Shown here: in pieces, positions 53,687 through 63,448 of the stretch
Layout of the letters: each line of letters begins with the position of its first letter
How positions within the stretch are numbered: position 1 is the stretch's first letter
Assembly (NCBI RefSeq): GCF_030464885.1
Contig: NZ_JALPRJ010000039.1
Coordinates: forward strand, 1 to 64,000
Source: Caballeronia sp. SEWSISQ10-4 2
GTDB lineage: Bacteria; Pseudomonadota; Gammaproteobacteria; Burkholderiales; Burkholderiaceae
Direction: 5' to 3'
Length of the DNA stretch: 64,000 nt
Notes under the pieces: model-generated
Database searches by the model: none
What the model saw: only the letters and a program-made list of their open reading frames with translations
Told to the model about the DNA's origin: nothing
Made by a program: the position numbers and the translations under genes

Positions 53687-54721
53687 TTGACGAGCGCAGT
53701 AGTTACTGGCATCACGGGGCAGGACGGGGCATATCTGACGCAATTGCTGCTGGACCGTGGCTACGAAGTTCATGGCACCTATCGGCGTACGAGTTCCGTC
53801 AATTTCTGGCGCATGGAGGAGCTGGGTGTTCTCAACCACCCAAATCTGCACCTGCACGAACATGATCTGACGGATCTCGGTGCAACGATCCGCCTGCTGG
53901 AAACTGCGCAGCCGCGTGAGGTCTATAACCTCGCGGCGCAAAGTTTTGTCGGCGTGTCGTTCAATCAGCCGGCGACTACGGCCGAAATTACCGGCGTGGG
54001 CGCATTGAACGTTCTGGAAGCCATCCGGATCGTGGATCGTTCGATCCGGTTCTATCAGGCGTCGACCTCCGAAATGTTCGGCAAGGTCCAGGCTATTCCG
54101 CAAAAGGAAGACACGCCTTTCTACCCGCGCAGCCCGTACGGCGTGGCGAAGCTCTACGCGCACTGGATTACGATCAACTATCGTGAGTCGTACGATATTT
54201 TTGGTTCGAGCGGAATTCTGTTCAACCACGAATCGCCGTTGCGCGGCCGTGAATTCGTTACGCGCAAGATTACGGATTCGGTCGCGAAGATTTCGCTCGG
54301 CAAGCTCGACGTCCTCGAACTCGGCAACATGGATGCGAAGCGCGACTGGGGTTTTGCGAAAGAATATGTGGAAGGGATGTTCCGCATGCTTCAAGCGGAC
54401 GAGCCTGACACTTTCGTGCTTGCGACCAACCGTACGGAAACCGTGCGCGACTTCGTGGCAATGGCGTTCAAGGCCACCGGTGTTGAAGTGGCGTGGCGCG
54501 GCGAAGGCGAGAAGGAAGAGGGCGTGGATGCGTCAAACGGCAAGCTGCTGGTCAAGGTGAACCCCAAGTTCCATCGCCCGGCGGAAGTCGAGTTGCTGAT
54601 CGGCGATGCGGCGAAGGCCAAGTCGGTGCTCGGCTGGGAACCCAAGACCACGCTCGAACAACTTTGCAAGATGATGGTCGAGGAAGATCTGCGGCGTAAC
54701 AAGACCGGGTTTTCGTTTTGA
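53687..54721 (+). CDS. gmd: GDP-mannose 4,6-dehydratase
   Basis: 344 aa SDR. GITGQDGAYLTQLL for NADP, TSEMFG and YGVAKLYAHW catalytic. Makes GDP-4-keto-6-deoxymannose, leading to GDP-D-rhamnose, L-fucose or others; no rmd, fcl or per gene appears in this window. I prefer the TTG at 53687, because AAAGGAG lies 6 bases away from it; the ATG at 53681 directly touches the Shine-Dalgarno. Sits between wzm and wzt, an insertion into the usual wzm-wzt pair. Confidence 0.95.
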   Translation: MTSAVVTGITGQDGAYLTQLLLDRGYEVHGTYRRTSSVNFWRMEELGVLNHPNLHLHEHDLTDLGATIRLLETAQPREVYNLAAQSFVGVSFNQPATTAEITGVGALNVLEAIRIVDRSIRFYQASTSEMFGKVQAIPQKEDTPFYPRSPYGVAKLYAHWITINYRESYDIFGSSGILFNHESPLRGREFVTRKITDSVAKISLGKLDVLELGNMDAKRDWGFAKEYVEGMFRMLQADEPDTFVLATNRTETVRDFVAMAFKATGVEVAWRGEGEKEEGVDASNGKLLVKVNPKFHRPAEVELLIGDAAKAKSVLGWEPKTTLEQLCKMMVEEDLRRNKTGFSF

Positions 54722-55002
54722 GCGAAGGCTGCAAGCCGGTACATTGCCGGCTTTGCGTGGTCTTTTGGGAAGCGCGCACGGCTGTCAAGCCTTGCGCGCT
54801 ATTGGCTGTGGTGCTGCACGCGGGTTCCGTTTCCGGCGAAGCGCCGCTGTAAAGCGTCCCGGCGCGAGTCGAGTAGCCAGATGCCGCGGTTTCATGCGAA
54901 TGCATTGGTTTTGTGAGGCCGTTGCGCATCCGGTACCTGCGACAGTCTATGGCTGTCGGTCAGCGTACCCTCACGGTTCAAACCGTAAAAGTGGATCGGA
55001 AC

Positions 55003-56226
55003 ATGGGCAGTATCTCGGTACAGAATGTCGGCAAAGCATATAAGCAATATCCGTCCCGCTTCGGACGATTACTAGAATGGCTGTCGCCGGTACGGATCGT
55101 CCGACATGACCTTAAGTGGGTGCTGAAGGACATCGATTTCGTCATCAAGCAGGGCGAATCGCTGGGTATTGTCGGCATTAACGGCGCGGGCAAAAGCACG
55201 CTGCTGAAGATGATCACCGGCACGACGCAGCCCACCAACGGCCGCATCACAATAACAGGGCGTGTGGCCGCCATGCTTGAGCTCGGCATGGGTTTTCATC
55301 CTGACTTCACCGGCCGTCAGAACGTCATCATGGCGGGGCAACTGCTCGGCTATTCAGCCGACGAAGTTGCGCAGAACATGAGCAGGATCGAGGATTTCGC
55401 CGAAATCGGCGATGCAATCGATCAACCCGTGCGCGTCTATTCGAGTGGCATGCAAATGCGCCTCGCCTTTAGCGTCGCCACTTTTCACCGGCCGGATATC
55501 CTGATCATCGACGAAGCGCTTTCGGTCGGCGATGCATACTTCCAGCACAAGAGTTTCGATCGGATCCGCACGTTCCGCGAGCAGGGCACGACGCTGTTGA
55601 TCGTGTCGCACGACAAGACAGCCATCCAGGCGATTTGTGATCGGGCGATCCTGCTTAATGCCGGGCGACTTGAGCTGGAAGGCTCGCCGGAAGCCATTTT
55701 CGACTACTACAACGCGCTGCTTGCCGACAAGGAAGCAGCCAATGTTGTTCAGACGAAAAGCGAAGATGGCACGACGCAGACCAAATCGGGCTCGGGCGAA
55801 GCGGTTATCGATAATATCCGGCTGCTCAGTGCAAACGGTAAGGTGAGCGAACTCATCGACGTAGGGAGCGAAGTGACGTTGGAGGTGGACGTCGCGGTGA
55901 AAGCGGATATTGCCGAGTTGGTTCTGGGCTACATGATCAAGGACCGTGTCGGGCAGCCGATATTCGGCACCAACACGTATCACCTGGAGCGCTCGACCAA
56001 GGCGCTGAAGGCGGGTGACCGGATGACTTATGGCTTTACGTTCCCGGCGAACCTCGGCGAAGGCAGCTATTCGATCGCGCTGGCGCTGCATGCCGGTGAC
56101 ACGCACGTGGTGAAGAATTATGAGTGGCGCGATTTCGCTGTGGTGTTTCAGGTGCTGAACATGTCGAAGAAGAAGTTTGTGGGGTGCGCGTGGATCGAGC
56201 CGGAACTGAGCGTCGAGAATCACTAA
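55003..56226 (+). CDS. wzt: Polysaccharide ABC exporter ATPase Wzt
   Basis: 407 aa from ATG at 55003. Walker A GINGAGKSTLL at 58-68, signature YSSGMQMRLAF, Walker B DILIIDEAL. Residues about 265-407 form a C-terminal beta-sandwich (Wzt_C) domain (ELVLGYMIKDRVGQPIFGTNTYHL, YSIALALHAGDTHVVKNYEWRD) that in E. coli O9a recognises the capped non-reducing end of the glycan. This implies that the exported chain carries a terminal modification, likely laid by the next gene. Confidence 0.96.
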   Translation: MGSISVQNVGKAYKQYPSRFGRLLEWLSPVRIVRHDLKWVLKDIDFVIKQGESLGIVGINGAGKSTLLKMITGTTQPTNGRITITGRVAAMLELGMGFHPDFTGRQNVIMAGQLLGYSADEVAQNMSRIEDFAEIGDAIDQPVRVYSSGMQMRLAFSVATFHRPDILIIDEALSVGDAYFQHKSFDRIRTFREQGTTLLIVSHDKTAIQAICDRAILLNAGRLELEGSPEAIFDYYNALLADKEAANVVQTKSEDGTTQTKSGSGEAVIDNIRLLSANGKVSELIDVGSEVTLEVDVAVKADIAELVLGYMIKDRVGQPIFGTNTYHLERSTKALKAGDRMTYGFTFPANLGEGSYSIALALHAGDTHVVKNYEWRDFAVVFQVLNMSKKKFVGCAWIEPELSVENH

Positions 56227-56251
56227 CGTATAACGAGGCGCAGCGCTGTAT

Positions 56252-57682
56252 ATGGTATCGGACGATTTTTATCGAGCCCTTGAGGATCGCTTTCGAGGCA
56301 GTCGAGAGTTGATCAAGTCTCGGCAGAGCGTGTATTTGCCGCTCGTCGAAGCGCTTGCTAACCGGGTTCAGAAGAAGGTGCTGGACGTGGGATGCGGGCG
56401 TGCGGAATGGCTCGAGTTGCTCGGCGAGCGCGGTGTTCCTGCGGAAGGTCTTGATCTCAACGATGACTTCGTAGCGGACGGCAAGCGAGCTGGACTCAAC
56501 GTATTCAGCGCCGACGCGATGCAATACCTCGGTGCGCAACCGGATCAGTCGTACGGGTTGATCAGCGCGTTCCATGTGGTCGAGCATCTTGGCTTCGAGA
56601 ACTTGCTGTTGTTCTTGCGGGAAGCGTATCGAGTTGTCGACGACGGCGGAGCGATTTTGCTTGAGACACCGAATCCGGCGAACCTGTTGGTCGGGGCTTG
56701 CAACTTCTATCTCGACCCGACCCATGAACGACCCATTCCCTCAATTCTCCTTAGTTTTGCGGCGGAGTTTTCGGGGTTCGAGCAGGTCGTTATCGTGCCG
56801 GTCAATCGCGGCTTTCTGCAGAACAATCTCGAGCTAATGCCGACCGAGTTGTCGGGCGCGAGCGTCATCAACAGGGTAGTGTCGTCGCTCGATCAGAACT
56901 TCATGCAGGCGCCGGATTACGCGATCATCGCGTTCAAGAAGGCAGGCAATGAATTGGTTGAGGTCGCTAACTCGCTTGTGAGCGACTCGCCATTGCCTAT
57001 CTCGGCGAAGGAGGCTGAAGACGTGAATGCATTGTTAGAGCGGGTTATTGAAGCGGAGGCGGAACGCGCAACGCTGCGTGCGGATGCTACGAGCGCGCGT
57101 GTGCAGTTGCATGACACCCTCGAGCGAATGGACGAGACGCAGGTACGGTTGGGCGAAGCGCACGGACGGCTGGAAGTCTTGCAAGCGCGTTTGCTCGACG
57201 CCCAAGAGGCCGCGAGCAATTCGAAACAAATGCAGCGGGCGCAGGAGCTCGAAGCGCAGCTCCAGGCGGCTCATGCGCGCGCAGCCGCAGCGGAAGATCT
57301 GGCAAACCGGTCGCAACAGCACGTGATCGCGTTGCTGAGCAGCAGCAGTTGGCGGCTGTCGTCGCCAATTCGAGTGGTCGGCAAGGCAGTGCGCAAAGCG
57401 GGAGGGGCACCGGGGGCCGCGAAGCGGACGGCGAGGTTGGGGTTGTTACACGCTGTCGCTTACGTGCGGTGCCGCCCTGCGCTTAAGCAGCGGATCGCCA
57501 ATTTACTGGCACGGTTTCCGCGGGTGCGAGCGCGTCTTGTACGCTATGCCGGCTTCGACGCAGTGCAGGGTGTGGTGTCGGGTGCGCCACTTCCCGCCGT
57601 TGAATCTGTCGGACGGTTGACCGCGCGCGGGCGCTCAATTTATCACGACCTGATAAGCGCCAAGAACGGCGACACGCAATAA
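56252..57682 (+). CDS. Methyltransferase with C-terminal coiled coil, chain-terminator-like
   Basis: 476 aa. SAM-binding motif VLDVGCGRAEW at 43-53, followed by the class I fold (AEGLDLN, FHVVEHLGFENLLLFLREAYRVVDDGG, LLETPNPAN). Residues about 253-355 are a long charged coiled coil, then SSSWRLSSPIRVVGKAV, a motif often seen next to glycosyltransferase domains. E. coli WbdD is a methyltransferase (and kinase) with a coiled coil that both caps and measures O-antigen chains for Wzt. The order wzm, wzt, this gene, double glycosyltransferase makes a WbdD-like role likely. No kinase domain is present. Confidence 0.82.
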   Translation: MVSDDFYRALEDRFRGSRELIKSRQSVYLPLVEALANRVQKKVLDVGCGRAEWLELLGERGVPAEGLDLNDDFVADGKRAGLNVFSADAMQYLGAQPDQSYGLISAFHVVEHLGFENLLLFLREAYRVVDDGGAILLETPNPANLLVGACNFYLDPTHERPIPSILLSFAAEFSGFEQVVIVPVNRGFLQNNLELMPTELSGASVINRVVSSLDQNFMQAPDYAIIAFKKAGNELVEVANSLVSDSPLPISAKEAEDVNALLERVIEAEAERATLRADATSARVQLHDTLERMDETQVRLGEAHGRLEVLQARLLDAQEAASNSKQMQRAQELEAQLQAAHARAAAAEDLANRSQQHVIALLSSSSWRLSSPIRVVGKAVRKAGGAPGAAKRTARLGLLHAVAYVRCRPALKQRIANLLARFPRVRARLVRYAGFDAVQGVVSGAPLPAVESVGRLTARGRSIYHDLISAKNGDTQ

Positions 57683-57697
57683 TTTCCCGGTACTGCC

Positions 57698-60277
57698 ATG
57701 CGTATTGTTTTGGATCTTCAAGGATGTCAGTCGGTCAGTCGGCTGCGGGGTATCGGCCGATATAGTCTTGCGCTCGCCCAAGCCATCGTACGTAATGCGG
57801 GCGAACACGAAGTATGGATCGTCCTAAGCGATCTCTTCCCGGACTCGATCGAGGAGATCCGGGCTTCGTTCGAAGGCTTACTGCCCGCTGGGCGGATTGC
57901 CGCTTTCGCAATCCCACCGCTCACGCCATATCAGAGTGCGCATGACTGGCGAACCCGTGCCGCCGAGTCGATTCGCGAATACGCGATCGCCGAACTCGAA
58001 CCCGATCTGGTCCATATCAGCAGTCTGTTCGAAGGCTATGTGGATACTTCCATGACTTCGGTCAAGGCATTTGATGGGAGCACGTTGGTTGCGGTCACAC
58101 TGTACGATCTGATTCCATTTTTGAATCCCGCTAAATATCTACCCGATGAAGGCCGCAAACAGCATTACTACGCCAAGATCGATGCGTTGAAACGCGCCGA
58201 CGTGCTGCTCGCCATTTCGGACTACTGCGGTGAAGAAGCGCGGCGGGAACTCGGCATACCCGGTTCCCGTATCACGAGTATTTCGTCTGCAGTCGCCGCT
58301 TCGTTCACGCGGCTTGAGCAGAACGACGCGGAAGTGCGAAAGCTGCACAGCTGCTTTGGCATTTCGCGTCCGTTTCTGATGACGACCGGCATTGTCGAGC
58401 CGCGGAAAAATCTCGATGGATTGATCATTGCGTATTCGAAATTGCCCGAGGAGTTGCGGCAGCGGCATCAGTTGTTCATCGTGTGTCAGCCGACCGATCT
58501 GGACAGAACGCGCTTGCATGAGCTGGCCCGGAAGCACGGTATGAGCGCGGACGAACTTGTACTTGCCAACTACGTGTCGGACCTGGATCTCATTGCGTTG
58601 TACAGCCAGTGCTATCTCTTCGTTTTCCCATCGCTGCATGAGGGTTTCGGCTTGCCCGCGCTCGAGGCGATGGCGTGCGGTGCTGCCGTGATTGGATCGG
58701 CGACGACGAGTGTGCCCGAGGTAATCGGACGCGAGGACGCGTTGTTCAATCCGCTCGATCTGAATCAAATGGCCAATATGATGGAACGCGCGCTGACCGA
58801 TCAAACCTATTGGGAGGCGTTGCGCGCTTCGGCTCCCGAGAGGGTTAGCAAGTTCTCTTGGGACGCTACAGGTAAGCGCGCGCTCAAAGCTTTTGAGATT
58901 GCCCATGCCAAGCGCGAAACCGCGCCGCCGGTGACCGGGGCCGTCGTCGAGTGGAAGTCTGCGGAAAGCCGCTATCGCAGTCTGATCGGTGCGTTAGCGC
59001 AGCTGGGCATTCCCGCCTCTGACGTGGACTACATTGCCGCTGCCAACGCGATCGCAGCCAATCAGCGCGCTCTGCGAGTGCCACAACTTCTGGTGGACGT
59101 GTCGGTACTCAGCGGTTTCGACGCTAAATCGGGTATTCAACGCGTTACGCGCTCGATTCTTCTTTGTTTGCTCAATGCGCCGCCACCAGGTTGGGAAGTT
59201 AGGCCCGTGCGGCTTGATCGTCAGGAGATGGCTTACCGATACGCGAATACCTACTTGCGCAGCCTGAATGCCCGCGAGGAGGCAACGGAAGACGAGGACG
59301 AATGGGTCGACGCGCAGCAGGGCGACATTTTCCTCGGCCTCGATCTTATTGCCGATACCGCCCCTGCCGCCGAAGGCTGGTTCAAGGCACAGCGCAATAG
59401 GGGCGTGGCAATTTATTTCGTCGTTTACGACCTGCTGCCGGTGCTTCGGCCGGAATGGTTTCATGAAGGCATAGCGCTCTGCTTTCCGTCATGGGTACAG
59501 ACCATCGCTACAGTTTCGGATGGTTTGATCGGTATCTCGCGGGCGGTGGCCGACGACGTCAAGGCTTGGCTGGACGTCACGAATCCCGAGCGCCTACGAG
59601 AACTAAAGCTCGGGTATTTCCACCTCGGTGCAGACATCGAAAACAGTCAGCCGTCAAAGGGACTTCCTGAGGATGCGAACGAGGTGCTCGATGCCTTGCG
59701 CGCCAAACCGACGTTCGTCATGGTCGGCACGGTGGAGCCGCGTAAAGGACACGTTCAGGCGTTCGCCGCGTTCGAGCAGTTGTGGGCTAATAATGTCGAC
59801 GTGAATCTTGTCATTGTCGGCAAGGCAGGATGGGGTGTCGAAGGCCTTGCTGAAGTGCTGGGTCAGCACGCAGAACAGAACGATCGGTTTTTCTGGCTGC
59901 AGGGTATAAGCGACGAATACCTTGAGAGGGTTTACGGCGCCTCGTCGTGTTTGCTGGCGGCATCGCTAGGCGAAGGATTCGGATTGCCGCTGATTGAAGC
60001 GGCGCAGAAGGGCTTGCCGATCATCGCGCGAGATATTCCGGTGTTTCGCGAAGTGGCCGGCGATCACGCATTCTATTTCGAAGGCGATACAGCAAGCGCA
60101 TTGGGGAGCGCGGTGAAGGCGTGGATCGAGTTGGACAAGGTGAACCTTGCTCCGTCGTCGGTGCAGATGCCATGGCTCACGTGGAAGCAAAGTGCTCAAC
60201 AACTCAATGCAGTCGTCATTGATGGCGAGTGCTATCAGGTTTGGCGAAAGTCGGACGGGGATGCACCTCCGGCGTAG
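57698..60277 (+). CDS. Two-domain GT4 glycosyltransferase
   Basis: 859 aa with two GT-B glycosyltransferase 4 domains. First (about 1-410): IVEPRKNLDGLI and HEGFGLPALEAMACGAAVIGS. Second (about 460-859): TVEPRKGHVQAF and LGEGFGLPLIEAAQKGLPIIARD, each with the donor-binding E-x7-E. E. coli O9a WbdA is a 840-aa polymerase with the same double build; the present gene follows the methyltransferase with 15 bases between. The donor is probably GDP- or dTDP-deoxysugar, but linkage cannot be told. Confidence 0.92.
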   Translation: MRIVLDLQGCQSVSRLRGIGRYSLALAQAIVRNAGEHEVWIVLSDLFPDSIEEIRASFEGLLPAGRIAAFAIPPLTPYQSAHDWRTRAAESIREYAIAELEPDLVHISSLFEGYVDTSMTSVKAFDGSTLVAVTLYDLIPFLNPAKYLPDEGRKQHYYAKIDALKRADVLLAISDYCGEEARRELGIPGSRITSISSAVAASFTRLEQNDAEVRKLHSCFGISRPFLMTTGIVEPRKNLDGLIIAYSKLPEELRQRHQLFIVCQPTDLDRTRLHELARKHGMSADELVLANYVSDLDLIALYSQCYLFVFPSLHEGFGLPALEAMACGAAVIGSATTSVPEVIGREDALFNPLDLNQMANMMERALTDQTYWEALRASAPERVSKFSWDATGKRALKAFEIAHAKRETAPPVTGAVVEWKSAESRYRSLIGALAQLGIPASDVDYIAAANAIAANQRALRVPQLLVDVSVLSGFDAKSGIQRVTRSILLCLLNAPPPGWEVRPVRLDRQEMAYRYANTYLRSLNAREEATEDEDEWVDAQQGDIFLGLDLIADTAPAAEGWFKAQRNRGVAIYFVVYDLLPVLRPEWFHEGIALCFPSWVQTIATVSDGLIGISRAVADDVKAWLDVTNPERLRELKLGYFHLGADIENSQPSKGLPEDANEVLDALRAKPTFVMVGTVEPRKGHVQAFAAFEQLWANNVDVNLVIVGKAGWGVEGLAEVLGQHAEQNDRFFWLQGISDEYLERVYGASSCLLAASLGEGFGLPLIEAAQKGLPIIARDIPVFREVAGDHAFYFEGDTASALGSAVKAWIELDKVNLAPSSVQMPWLTWKQSAQQLNAVVIDGECYQVWRKSDGDAPPA

Positions 60278-60542
60278 GCTGCGCTGAGTGTGGTTCAGGG
60301 CCGCATCGTTGCGAATTCGACGCTCCCCTGACATCCGGTAACGCTGGAAGCCTCGTGCAACACCGAGCCGGACATGCGGCGCGGAACCGGCTTCGTTGTG
60401 TACAGATCATGCGCAGCGGCTGTGGTTGAACTATCACCCACAAGTAGAGGTTGCCCTTGAAGATTGCTGCGCTGCGTTACTATCCTGATAAGCCTGCAGA
60501 TGGCGTCCTGCATCTGATCCATTTAGCGGCATGACGCTAAAA

Positions 60543-60575
60543 CCCCAATGCTTAACGGAGCATCGGGGCTTTGTT
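60543..60575 (+). terminator. Intrinsic terminator after glycosyltransferase gene
   Basis: CCCCAATGCT, 6-base loop, AGCATCGGGG (one mismatch), then CTTTGTTT. It ends the wzm-to-glycosyltransferase transcript. Confidence 0.8.
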
Positions 60576-60746
60576 TCGCCTTTTTCTCTCAAAATATCCG
60601 CTCAAATAAACGCCTTCGCGGCTGTGAAACGTCCGCTTTACGCTCCGGCGGGCCACCAAAAGTGGCCGATCGGCATACTGGGAAAGGGCGGGGAGCCACA
60701 TTCGGAGTGCGATAGTATGTGCTGCTAATAAAATTAAAGAGTCGAT

Positions 60747-60956
60747 ATGGATGTTTCCACAGTCAGGCAAGAGAGATTTGAATTCATCGAAGGCGCTCGG
60801 GGCTTGGTCGCCGTTCAGGTCGTTCTTCTGCACTATTGTTCCGCGTTTTTGCCCACATTTGCACACTTCGGATGTGTTCCTCATTATCACTGGGAAACTG
60901 TGCTTTCCAACACTCCGGTTTTCAGGGGGATCGCTCGCAGGCTTGCGGAGCTATGA
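60747..60956 (+). pseudogene. Truncated acyltransferase-3 family gene
   Basis: The start reads RFEFIEGARGLVAVQVVLLHYCSAFLPTFAHFG and continues HYHWETVLSNTPVF, which is the N-terminus of membrane acyltransferases that O-acetylate surface glycans. After about 57 residues the frame diverges and stops at 60954-60956 instead of going on to FFLxDGxSAVYIFFxLSGFVL. About 330 residues are missing, so a deletion or recombination has removed the rest. O-acetylation by this gene is lost. Confidence 0.8.
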
Positions 60957-61329
60957 TCAGTGAGCTCAGTCGCTGTTGGCAAAACCACGATTCTTCCACT
61001 GCGCCATGACCATCGCTCAGACGGACCGACAAGCAGTGTTTCCGCGAGTAGGAATGTCGACGGGTTGACTGGCACGACCGATGATGTCACAGGAAGCTGC
61101 TTCGGCGAAATGGCGTTATACCACGCGACTGACTTGGACGACGCTATTCAACTGAGACCACGCTGCTGAAGAATTGAAGGTAGTACCGAATGGACGTCAA
61201 CGTTGAGATTTGGGGGAGTTGCAACGTGCTCATCGCCCATTTACTTTTCCATACATTTGTTTTTCGGGGGTTAGAATGTGCGCCAATTAGGCACTACGCC
61301 GCGTAACCGGGAGCGAAGGATTGGGGATA

Positions 61330-63375
61330 GTGAATAAAGAAGAAGTGACTTCCACACAACTGTCGTTTCTGTACGTTTTGCTAGCAATAGTTGCGACGAC
61401 GGCGCTCATCATCGTGGTGCTCAACCTCTTTCCAACATCGACTCGTCAAGATGTAGGTCTCTTGATTGAAAAATATCGGCTGTCCGTTCAACCCAAGCCG
61501 CATGAGCGGTTGACTTTTCTACTGCTATCCATCGGAACGCCTCTGGCAGCGATGGCTTTTTGTGCGAGCCAAGGTATGGCGGACAGAGTTACCGCCGTGG
61601 CGCGAATGTTGGGGTCGAGCGGCTCGGTGACGGTGACACTTCTATGTTCCGCTATCCTCGCAGCGCCGCTGTTTGGATCTGATAGTTTGGCTCTCATCGT
61701 CGGACCATCGACCACTGCGGCCGACGACAATTGGCTCTTTCTTGCATGTATTTTAGGCGCGGTTTTGTGGATCTTCGTGGCGACGGTTAAAAGATACCGT
61801 TTCACTCAGATCCACGTTGTAAGTGGCACGGTTGTGTTTGTATTGCTGTCTGGTGCGGCGCTTCTTCAACTGTTCGCCTGGCGACTCGTAGATATACATG
61901 ACGTTACCCGAGGGGATGGCCGTTGGAACACCCATCTCGACGCCGTCCTTTATCCACTTAGCCAAGTCGTCGGCGGCAGGACGCTACTTGCCGATCTTCC
62001 ATCGCAGTACGGTTTATTTCCGGAAATAGTTGCGCCTCTGTTTCACTTCGTAAAACTACGCGTGGCAAGCTTCAGCGCTCTTTTCGGCATTTTTCAAATC
62101 ATTTCGCTGTGTGTGCTTTTTTGGGTAATTTTCACGCGAGTGCGCAGTCACGTGCTGCGACTAATTGGGGGCATCGCGCTCATCACTGTGACCTATGGCA
62201 CGGTCATCTACTTTGCCGGGATGGGTGAGTTCTACTATCAATATTGGCCAGTGCGTTTCCTTTTTCCCGCGCTTTCGGTAGCTGCGTTCCACGCGTTTTC
62301 AGTCAAAAAGACTTTTTTCCGCGCGAGCGTTGTATCCGCTATTGGAGCACTAGGAGTTTGTTGGAATTTAGATACTGGACTTTTCATCGTTGTCGGCTTT
62401 GGTGTTTTCCTGATCACCCGATTCGCCTTCACAAACAGAGGAACTCGTTGTTCTGGAGGAAATGAGGTTTTTGTCCGCCACAAGACCGCTTTCCCTCTCT
62501 ACATTGCGATTCACGTTGCGACGACGATCTGCCTCATCACATTTTTTCTTGCATATCTAGCGGTCAAATCCATACTTCCGGTGCACGTGACGTGGCTATT
62601 TAAGTACCAGGCGCTGTTTTACGAGTTGGGCTTCGGTATGCTTCCCTTGCCCAGGCAGATCCATCCTTGGATGTCGGTGCTCGGCATTTACTTGTTGGCG
62701 TCTATTATCGCTTTGCGATCGTGGAGGGATGGATCCAGAAGTAACCGGCACGAGCTGATCTTCTACCTCAGCGTTCTCGGCCTAGGCCTATTTTTTTACT
62801 ATGAGGGGCGGTCTCACGTATTGAATTTGGCATCAGTAGTCTGGCCCGCTGTCTTAATAGCGATCATCCTGGCAGACGATACGCTCTTGGCTATTAAAAC
62901 CAAAGTGCTGTCTCGAAATCAGTTGTGGCTGCCAGCTACGGCGGTCGCTTTTTTGCTAACTTGCAATGTAGCTTTTGTTGCTCACGCTCCATCCATGATT
63001 TCGGATGCACTCGCTAGAGTGACTGGTCCCGCCGTGGTGATTGACAGATATGTCCAGAACGAGAGCGATTTTATAAGAGCGCACTCGCGCGGGACAAAGC
63101 TTTGCGAAATATTGTCCGCCAGGCAAGGGATTTACTACGCTGAGACCGGTTTGATGTCACCAAGTAGTGGGCCAGGCCTAGTGGAGATGCTCACGACTGC
63201 TGACCGCAAAGAGTTGCTCGACTGGATTCTTGCGCACCGGTTGCCATGTGTCTTTGTCGGAGTTGGAGATTTTTCCGCGCCGGCTCCTGGCATCGCTCTT
63301 TCGGACTTGGCGTCACAATACAAAGTGGTTGCCAGAAGCTCTGGGGGAACGATGCTCTATCTTGAACCTAAGTAG
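61330..63375 (+). CDS. Large multi-span membrane protein, unknown
   Basis: 681 aa from GTG at 61330 (AAGGA 9 bases upstream; a TTG at 61321 would sit on the Shine-Dalgarno). About 12-14 spans, with the N-terminal half and the middle rich in Phe/Leu/Val, and a soluble C-terminal region of about 115 residues (DRYVQNESDFIRAHSRGTKLCEIL, LLDWILAHRLPCVFVG). The outline resembles GT-C type enzymes that add sugars on the periplasmic face using lipid-linked donors, but no signature is clear. Codon use and lower GC set it apart from rml genes. Confidence 0.7.
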   Translation: MNKEEVTSTQLSFLYVLLAIVATTALIIVVLNLFPTSTRQDVGLLIEKYRLSVQPKPHERLTFLLLSIGTPLAAMAFCASQGMADRVTAVARMLGSSGSVTVTLLCSAILAAPLFGSDSLALIVGPSTTAADDNWLFLACILGAVLWIFVATVKRYRFTQIHVVSGTVVFVLLSGAALLQLFAWRLVDIHDVTRGDGRWNTHLDAVLYPLSQVVGGRTLLADLPSQYGLFPEIVAPLFHFVKLRVASFSALFGIFQIISLCVLFWVIFTRVRSHVLRLIGGIALITVTYGTVIYFAGMGEFYYQYWPVRFLFPALSVAAFHAFSVKKTFFRASVVSAIGALGVCWNLDTGLFIVVGFGVFLITRFAFTNRGTRCSGGNEVFVRHKTAFPLYIAIHVATTICLITFFLAYLAVKSILPVHVTWLFKYQALFYELGFGMLPLPRQIHPWMSVLGIYLLASIIALRSWRDGSRSNRHELIFYLSVLGLGLFFYYEGRSHVLNLASVVWPAVLIAIILADDTLLAIKTKVLSRNQLWLPATAVAFLLTCNVAFVAHAPSMISDALARVTGPAVVIDRYVQNESDFIRAHSRGTKLCEILSARQGIYYAETGLMSPSSGPGLVEMLTTADRKELLDWILAHRLPCVFVGVGDFSAPAPGIALSDLASQYKVVARSSGGTMLYLEPK

Positions 63376-63448
63376 CACGTCATGCTCAATACGCTGACCC
63401 GTAACGTGTAACATAGCGCCGTTACGGGAATCGGACGAACGCCACAAT

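Larger units (their letters stand above)
60278..61329. other. 1.05-kb gene-poor gap inside the polysaccharide locus
   Basis: Holds the terminator at 60543, the acyltransferase pseudogene and a promoter-like TAGAAT (61272-61277). Other frames are short and unassigned. AT-rich spots suggest recombination here. Confidence 0.5.
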
